Shown here piece after piece: positions 26,433 to 32,670 of a stretch of DNA of 32,670 nucleotides. A program made the position numbers and the translations under genes. Location: contig JAJRQI010000060.1 in assembly GCA_024280335.1 (NCBI GenBank), forward strand, positions 1 through 32,670. The letters are read 5' to 3'. Under the pieces are notes generated by a model that was given only the letters and a program-made list of their open reading frames with translations, was not told the origin of the DNA and ran no database searches. Origin of the DNA: Deltaproteobacteria bacterium. GTDB taxonomy: Bacteria > Desulfobacterota > Desulfuromonadia > Desulfuromonadales > Geopsychrobacteraceae. Within the stretch, counting starts at the first letter, position 1. Each line of letters begins with the position of its first letter.

Positions 26433-27374
26433 TCAGCAACGTTCAACCGCTCTCAATATCGCACTGCGAGAACGGCCATTCACTTCAATCTCGGCATCAC
26501 TGGCGCGAAGACCTTTGCGCGTCAACAGTTTCACTTCCGGTTGCTTATTACAGAGGCAGACGGGCAAACGCGGCGGGCAGATACAACCTGCGGCGCGCTC
26601 ACGAAACAACCGTTTGACGATTCGATCCTCCAACGAGTGAAAGCTGATCACCACCAGCCGTCCACCCGGTTTCAGCAAATCAATTCCGGCGGCAACTCCG
26701 TTTTTGACCTGCTCCAACTCCTGGTTTACTTGAATCCGCAGCGCCTGAAACACCCGCGTGGCCGGATGGATTCGACTCGGCCTGTGACCACCGGGAACCG
26801 CATCCCGCACCAGTTGTGCAAGCTGTGCGGTCCGGGTGATCGGCTCTTCGCTGCGCCGGGCAACAATTTTTCTGACGATCCGCCGGCTGAAGCGCTCTTC
26901 TCCATATTCAAAAAAGATCCGTACCAGTTCGGCCTCATCGGCCTGATTGATAATGTCGGCTGCAGTCTCACCGACCTGTGGATTCATCCGCATATCGAGC
27001 GGGGCATCGTGGCGAAAGGAGAAACCCCGCTCCGGAGTATCGAGTTGATGGGATGAAACCCCGAGGTCGAGAAGCATTCCGTCAAGACGATCGATGCCGA
27101 GTTGTTGCAGCACCGAATCGGCCTGATCGAAGGTGGCATGGTGCAGGCTGACGCGATCGCCGAACGGGGACAGAACTTCAGCTGCTTTTTGTAACGCCGC
27201 CGGATCACGATCAAGACCGACCAACCGGCAGTCGGGCGCGAGTTCAAGGATCATGCGGGAATGACCGCCGCCACCGGTGGTTCCATCCAGGTAGGTGCCG
27301 TTATCCTGCGGTTGCAGCCAGCGAAGAACCTCTTCAGGCATCACCGACAGATGTTCAAACTCCGCCGCAGCCAT
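26433..27374 (-). CDS. rsmH: 16S rRNA (cytosine-1402-N4)-methyltransferase RsmH (MraW)
   Basis: RsmH methylates N4 of C1402 in 16S rRNA using SAM. The 313 residues open with FEHLSVMPEEVLRWL. The SAM loop is DGTTGGGGHS (30-39), and LLDLGVSSHQLD and ERGFSFRHDAPLDMRM follow. The C-terminal part has VISFHSLEDRIVKR. It starts 3 bp after mraZ, the universal arrangement in dcw clusters. Confidence 0.97.
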   Translation of the reverse strand: MAAAEFEHLSVMPEEVLRWLQPQDNGTYLDGTTGGGGHSRMILELAPDCRLVGLDRDPAALQKAAEVLSPFGDRVSLHHATFDQADSVLQQLGIDRLDGMLLDLGVSSHQLDTPERGFSFRHDAPLDMRMNPQVGETAADIINQADEAELVRIFFEYGEERFSRRIVRKIVARRSEEPITRTAQLAQLVRDAVPGGHRPSRIHPATRVFQALRIQVNQELEQVKNGVAAGIDLLKPGGRLVVISFHSLEDRIVKRLFRERAAGCICPPRLPVCLCNKQPEVKLLTRKGLRASDAEIEVNGRSRSAILRAVERC

Positions 27375-27377
27375 CGA

Positions 27378-27821
27378 TCAGAAACCCAGCTCCGCCTGAC
27401 CTTGCGCGTCAGCGTCCAACAAGGCTTCAGACTCACCGGCAATCAGCTGGTGGGCCTGCTGGCTCCAGATTTCGATCTTTTCAAACATACCGATCACCAC
27501 CACATCCTTGTCCAGCACCGCATGGGTCCGCAGCGACTGCGGCACCTGAATCCGTCCCTGGGCGTTAAAGGTGCACTCCTTAGCCGGCGCGATCCGATTC
27601 CGCAGGTTGGCTTCACGGCTGGGACCGGCGGGCATGGCGAAAACCTTGGCGCAAATCTCTTCCCAACGTTTCGGTGGATAGGCCACCAGTCCACCCTTAA
27701 AACGAGTGACAAACAGGCTCTCACTCTTGTAAACTTCACGCAGCTCGTCCCGAAACGAGGCCGGAATACTGATCCGTCCCTTCAGGTCGATACTGACGTT
27801 ATATTCACCAGAGAATTTCAC
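27378..27821 (-). CDS. mraZ: Transcriptional regulator MraZ
   Basis: MraZ is a DNA-binding protein with two SpoVT/AbrB-like half domains and usually represses its own dcw operon. I chose GTG 27821, which gives KFSGEYNVSIDLKGRISIPASF at the N terminus and 147 residues, the family length. GAGG lies about 8 bases upstream. The two halves show DLKGRISIP (12-20) and NAQGRIQVP (86-94). A longer open frame from 27890 would run through the promoter and is rejected. Three direct repeats just upstream of the start look like its operator. Confidence 0.94.
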   Translation of the reverse strand: MKFSGEYNVSIDLKGRISIPASFRDELREVYKSESLFVTRFKGGLVAYPPKRWEEICAKVFAMPAGPSREANLRNRIAPAKECTFNAQGRIQVPQSLRTHAVLDKDVVVIGMFEKIEIWSQQAHQLIAGESEALLDADAQGQAELGF

Positions 27822-27822
27822 C

Positions 27823-27849
27823 TTGACACCTCTTGACACTTTTTGACAC
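27823..27849 (-). promoter_or_regulatory. Probable MraZ operator: three GTGTCAA repeats at 10-bp spacing
   Basis: On the minus strand GTGTCAA occurs at 27849-27843, 27839-27833 and 27829-27823, separated by 3 bp each, so the period is exactly 10 bp, one helical turn. Known MraZ boxes are short direct repeats with a 10-bp period upstream of mraZ. The array lies between the predicted transcription start and the mraZ GTG and overlaps the ribosome site. Confidence 0.75.
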
Positions 27850-27861
27850 CGGGATGTTGAA

Positions 27862-27890
27862 AATATAGCGGTGCCCCCCTTGACTGTCAA
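27862..27890 (-). promoter_or_regulatory. Sigma-70 promoter of the dcw operon (PmraZ)
   Basis: On the minus strand TTGACA (27885-27890) matches the -35 consensus perfectly. After a 17-bp spacer, TATATT (27862-27867) matches the -10 box at five of six. The predicted start of transcription is near 27855, just before the GTGTCAA repeats. Confidence 0.85.
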
Positions 27891-28030
27891 GCAGAAAACC
27901 CTGTTTTTTCGACCTTTGTCAGATATGGAAAATGCTGTTCTGGCGGGGACTTAACTTTCATTAGAGAGGAAAACAGCGGGCTGATATCGACAGTTACCGA
28001 CGCCATGCCTTACCGACGGAGCATAAGTAC

Positions 28031-28064
28031 ATAAAATCTCTGGCATCAACGATGAATCCAGAGA
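28031..28064 (-). terminator. Candidate terminator downstream of the CorC/HlyC-like gene
   Basis: On the minus strand TCTCTGG pairs with CCAGAGA (28037-28064), with an inner CATC/GATG stem, and TTTTAT follows. It lies about 80 bases after the stop of the upstream CBS-domain gene and before the mraZ promoter. The stem is moderate and the T-run short. I see no gene in the 250 bases between mraZ and the CBS-domain gene. Confidence 0.45.
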
Positions 28065-28143
28065 AAAAACACCAAAAAAGCGGCCCGAATTCTGAATCGC
28101 TTTACGGCATAGTGATATTGCTGACACGGCGGCAGAAGGTTTC

Positions 28144-29400
28144 TCAGTCACGCTTCCCGGCCAGTACCATTTCCACCTCCTCGATCCGGCGGTCATCCAT
28201 CCGCCGGACTCGAAACAGCACCCCCGCCTCTTCAAACGACTCCCCTTCTTGCGGGATTCGCCCCATGATCTGCAACAGGTAACCGGCCAGGGTAGTAACA
28301 TGCTCCTCCGGCAATTCCAGCTTAAAGCGCCGGTTGACCGTCCGCAATGAAACCGCGGCATCGACCAGAAAGCGGCCGGGTTCAAGCTGGCGAAAATCGA
28401 CCTGCTCAATCTCATACTCATCATGGATCTCGCCGACGATCTCTTCAATCACATCCTCCAGAGTAACGATCCCCTCAACACCGCCATATTCGTCGACGAC
28501 AATGGCCAGATGTTCACGTCGCCGGCGGAAACTCTGCAGCAATACCGCGACCCGCTTCGACTCGGGGACAAAATACGGCTTGCGGCAGATATCGGCGAGA
28601 GAGAACTTATCGGTCCGGCCGATAAAATCAAGGACCGCCTTGGAGTGTACCACCCCGGTGATACTGTCGAGACTGCCACTGAAAACCGGAAACCGTGAGT
28701 GCCGTTCACGTTGGACAATTTCCAGCACCTCCTGAACATTAGCCGAGACCTCAATCCCGACCATTTCGGTCCGCGGGATCATCACGTCGCGCACCCGGGT
28801 TTCTGACAGATCGAAGATACCGTGCAGCATCCGCCGCTGCTCGGCCGCAACCACGCCCGACTCTTCACCGACCTCGATAATCGCCCGGATCTCTTCCTCG
28901 GAAACCGACAGCCCCTCCGCCTCTTCGCCGCGAAAAAATCGGGTCAACAGCCGTGAGAGCGAGGCAACGACATGCACCACCGGGGTCAGCATCCAGACCA
29001 CGAAACGGATCGGGTGCAGCACCATAAATGATACTTTTTCCGGATATTTCGCCGCATAGGTTTTGGGGCAGACTTCGGAGAAAACCAGCAGAATCGGCGT
29101 AAGAATCAACACGGTCAGAACTTCACCCTGTTCACCAAAATAGCCGACAAACAAGCCGGCAGCAATAACCGTGGCAGCAATATTGACCAGATTGTTGCCG
29201 ACCAGAATCCCGCTGAGCAAGCGATCGGGGTCATCGAGCAGGGCGGCCAATTTGGCTGCTCCGGGACGCTCTTTTTGTTGCAGAAAACGCACCCGCAACT
29301 TATCAAGAGACAACAGTGCTGTTTCAGAACCGGAAAAGAAACCTGACAGTGCCAGCAATACCAGCAACGCCAGGATGCGCCATAATGATTCGTCGGACAT
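28144..29400 (-). CDS. CorC/HlyC-family (CNNM-like) CBS-domain membrane protein
   Basis: This is a 418-residue inner-membrane protein of the CNNM/HlyC-CorC family, linked in relatives to magnesium or cobalt transport. The N-terminal DUF21 membrane domain carries the signatures FFSGSETALLS (21-31), LVGNNLVNIAAT and SEVCPKTYAAKYP (108-120). Two CBS domains lie at about 205-320 (VRDVMIPRTEMVGI, HLAIVVDEYGGVEGIVTLED). The CorC/HlyC domain closes the protein from about 335. The start ATG 29400 has GGAG at 5 bases. It is divergent from ligA and ends before the dcw promoter. The exact ion is not known. Confidence 0.9.
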   Translation of the reverse strand: MSDESLWRILALLVLLALSGFFSGSETALLSLDKLRVRFLQQKERPGAAKLAALLDDPDRLLSGILVGNNLVNIAATVIAAGLFVGYFGEQGEVLTVLILTPILLVFSEVCPKTYAAKYPEKVSFMVLHPIRFVVWMLTPVVHVVASLSRLLTRFFRGEEAEGLSVSEEEIRAIIEVGEESGVVAAEQRRMLHGIFDLSETRVRDVMIPRTEMVGIEVSANVQEVLEIVQRERHSRFPVFSGSLDSITGVVHSKAVLDFIGRTDKFSLADICRKPYFVPESKRVAVLLQSFRRRREHLAIVVDEYGGVEGIVTLEDVIEEIVGEIHDEYEIEQVDFRQLEPGRFLVDAAVSLRTVNRRFKLELPEEHVTTLAGYLLQIMGRIPQEGESFEEAGVLFRVRRMDDRRIEEVEMVLAGKRD

Positions 29401-29511
29401 CCAGACTCCAGAGTATGCAGAAATATTTGAAGTAATAACGCCAGTATAGCGAAATTGAAATAAATTGCGCGGAGTGTAGCTTAATCCGCTTTAAAGAGGA
29501 AGTGCTTGTCG

Positions 29512-29540
29512 TTGCACCAGGTCAATCCACATGCTATAAG
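29512..29540 (+). promoter_or_regulatory. Candidate promoter for ligA
   Basis: TTGCAC (29512-29517), a 17-bp spacer and TATAAG (29535-29540) lie about 40 bases upstream of the ligA ATG. The -10 box matches at five of six, the -35 box only at three. Confidence 0.45.
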
Positions 29541-29569
29541 CCGTCAGATAAAACTACCAATCCAGTTGA

Positions 29570-31872
<2,303 letters not shown>

Positions 31873-31916
31873 GCATTTACACGTGCACCGGAAATTCTGC
31901 CAGCTCGCAACAATCC

Positions 31917-31943
31917 AGCAATTTTGCAGCAATTTTGCAGCAA
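31917..31943. repeat. 11-bp tandem repeat upstream of the toxin-antitoxin pair
   Basis: AGCAATTTTGC occurs twice in immediate tandem (31917-31927, 31928-31938), followed by AGCAA. The 11-bp period is about one helical turn. It lies about 105-130 bases upstream of the antitoxin start, in the 174-bp gap after acyP. It could be a binding site for the RHH antitoxin, but this is not shown. Confidence 0.45.
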
Positions 31944-32046
31944 ACAAGCAGCGGTAGAGCAGCACGACACCGCAAATCAACACCTTGACAGCTGCCCCCG
32001 GATCAACGACAACGTCACTGACATTACATGACAGCAGAAGGCTATT

Positions 32047-32268
32047 ATGTCTCAAATTACCGCAAGACTCCCAGACGAAGTCATCTCAGCCCTTGACCGA
32101 GCGGCACAGGCCCTGAACCGCTCACGGGCGGACATTATTCGGCAAGCAATCGAAAGTTACCTAGAGGATTTTGACGATCTGACCGTCGCCATTGAACGGC
32201 TGCGTGATCCGGCAGATATGAATATCGACTGGCAGGAGGCCAAACGTGCGCTACTCGCTGACAATTAA
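32047..32268 (+). CDS. Ribbon-helix-helix antitoxin, type II toxin-antitoxin
   Basis: This is a 73-residue DNA-binding antitoxin. The N-terminal ribbon ITARLPDEVISALDRAAQ and the helices with NRSRADIIRQAIESYLED are typical of RHH (CopG/RelB-like) proteins. The acidic C-terminal tail would wrap and neutralise the toxin. The antitoxin-toxin complex usually represses its own promoter. Its end overlaps the toxin gene by 23 bp. Confidence 0.9.
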   Translation: MSQITARLPDEVISALDRAAQALNRSRADIIRQAIESYLEDFDDLTVAIERLRDPADMNIDWQEAKRALLADN

Positions 32269-32500
32269 GCAGAGCGCCCTCAAAGAGATTCAGCGACTCG
32301 ACAAACCTGACCGAAAACGCCTTATCGAAGCGATCGATAAACTCGCTGAGAATCCGCATGTCGGCAAACTCCTCAAGGGAGAATTCTCTGGTCTCCGCCG
32401 CATTCGGGTCGGCAGCTGGCGGGTCATTTATGAAATCAATGATGGGAAGGTTGTAGTTCTGATCCTGCGGGTCGCCCACCGCAAGGATATTTATCGCTGA
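32246..32500 (+). CDS. RelE/ParE-superfamily toxin
   Basis: This is an 84-residue toxin that starts at GTG 32246 with AGGAGG six bases upstream. The sequence follows the RelE pattern: YSLTIKQSALKEIQRLDK, then KLLKGEFSGLRRIRVGSWRV, IYEINDGKVVVLILRVAHR and the C-terminal KDIYR. RelE toxins cut mRNA on the ribosome, while ParE members poison gyrase. The C-terminal HRKDIYR and basic face favour RelE, but this is inferred. It forms an operon with the upstream antitoxin. Confidence 0.9.
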   Translation: MRYSLTIKQSALKEIQRLDKPDRKRLIEAIDKLAENPHVGKLLKGEFSGLRRIRVGSWRVIYEINDGKVVVLILRVAHRKDIYR

Positions 32501-32520
32501 CAGAATGTCCCGGTCAAGAC

Positions 32521-32670
32521 TCACAACTGATTTCGAAACGGTCGATAGAGCGGATCACCGATCAGCACCATCTGCCACGACAGGAAGGGCAGGCTCAAAA
32601 AGTAACTTTCCGCCAACGTGTAATAACCGTCGAGCAGGGTCGCAAAGAACAGCTCCGGTAACGGGAAGCC
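32521..32670 (-). CDS. C-terminal fragment of a probable TIGR03790-family protein
   Basis: The minus strand is open from the window edge to a TGA at 32521-32523, giving 49 residues. They include the stretch GYYTLAESYFLSLPFLSWQM and then VLIGDPLYRPF. The LSWQ-x-VLIGDPLYRP ending recalls the tail of the uncharacterised TIGR03790 family and of C25-like peptidase proteins. The start lies beyond the window. It is convergent with the toxin gene, 20 bp away. The family call is from memory of the tail motif only. Confidence 0.6.
   Translation of the reverse strand, partial: GFPLPELFFATLLDGYYTLAESYFLSLPFLSWQMVLIGDPLYRPFRNQL

Noticed and set aside
27822-27890. Upstream ATG for mraZ
   Set aside because: It would place the promoter and the operator repeats inside the coding sequence; the GTG at 27821 gives the normal MraZ N terminus.
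27951-28448. 165-codon minus-strand open frame
   Set aside because: It overlaps the CBS-domain gene in another frame, and its Arg/Ser-rich translation is typical of a shadow frame.

Overview
This window looks like a chromosomal segment of a Gram-negative, meso-diaminopimelate bacterium of the Desulfuromonadales/Geobacter type. The evidence is the gene order of the division and cell-wall (dcw) cluster, a DNPR motif in MurE, a FtsI with a C-terminal PASTA domain, and a radical SAM gene directly after ftsZ. The lineage is inferred from gene content and remembered synteny, not from a search. Almost everything reads on the minus strand; only ligA, acyP, a toxin-antitoxin pair and an insertion-sequence end read on the plus strand.

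Left edge (1-5.1 kb), accessory region: the 3' end of an IS3-family element has landed inside cse1 (casA) of a type I-E CRISPR-Cas operon. Upstream of the broken cse1 are an intact cas3 and a small unrecognised gene translationally coupled to cas3. Next come a DnaQ-like DEDDh exonuclease and a REP-associated tyrosine transposase (RAYT) gene. REP palindromes lie around the RAYT gene and also inside its reading frame.

Middle (5.1-10.4 kb): pyruvate dehydrogenase genes pdhA-pdhB-pdhC (E1 alpha, E1 beta, E2; no E3 visible), with a C/G-rich inverted-repeat element between pdhA and pdhB, followed by a TIGR03960-type radical SAM protein gene.

Core (10.7-27.9 kb): a full dcw cluster in the order mraZ-rsmH-ftsL-ftsI-murE-murF-mraY-murD-ftsW-murG-murC-ddl-ftsQ-ftsA-ftsZ. 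It is tightly packed, with many ATGA/GTGA overlaps, and it lacks murB. It starts at a near-consensus sigma-70 promoter followed by three 7-bp direct repeats at exact 10-bp spacing (a probable MraZ operator), and it ends at a strong Rho-independent terminator after ftsZ. As read, ftsI carries a one-base frameshift in a homopolymer just before its membrane segment.

Right edge (28-32.7 kb): a CorC/HlyC-type CBS-domain membrane protein diverges from ligA-acyP. A RHH antitoxin / RelE toxin pair and the C-terminal end of a probable TIGR03790-family protein follow. The strongest leads are the cas3-coupled orphan gene, the IS-disrupted cse1, the RAYT gene containing its own REP sequences in frame, the ftsI frameshift, the missing murB and the mraZ operator.
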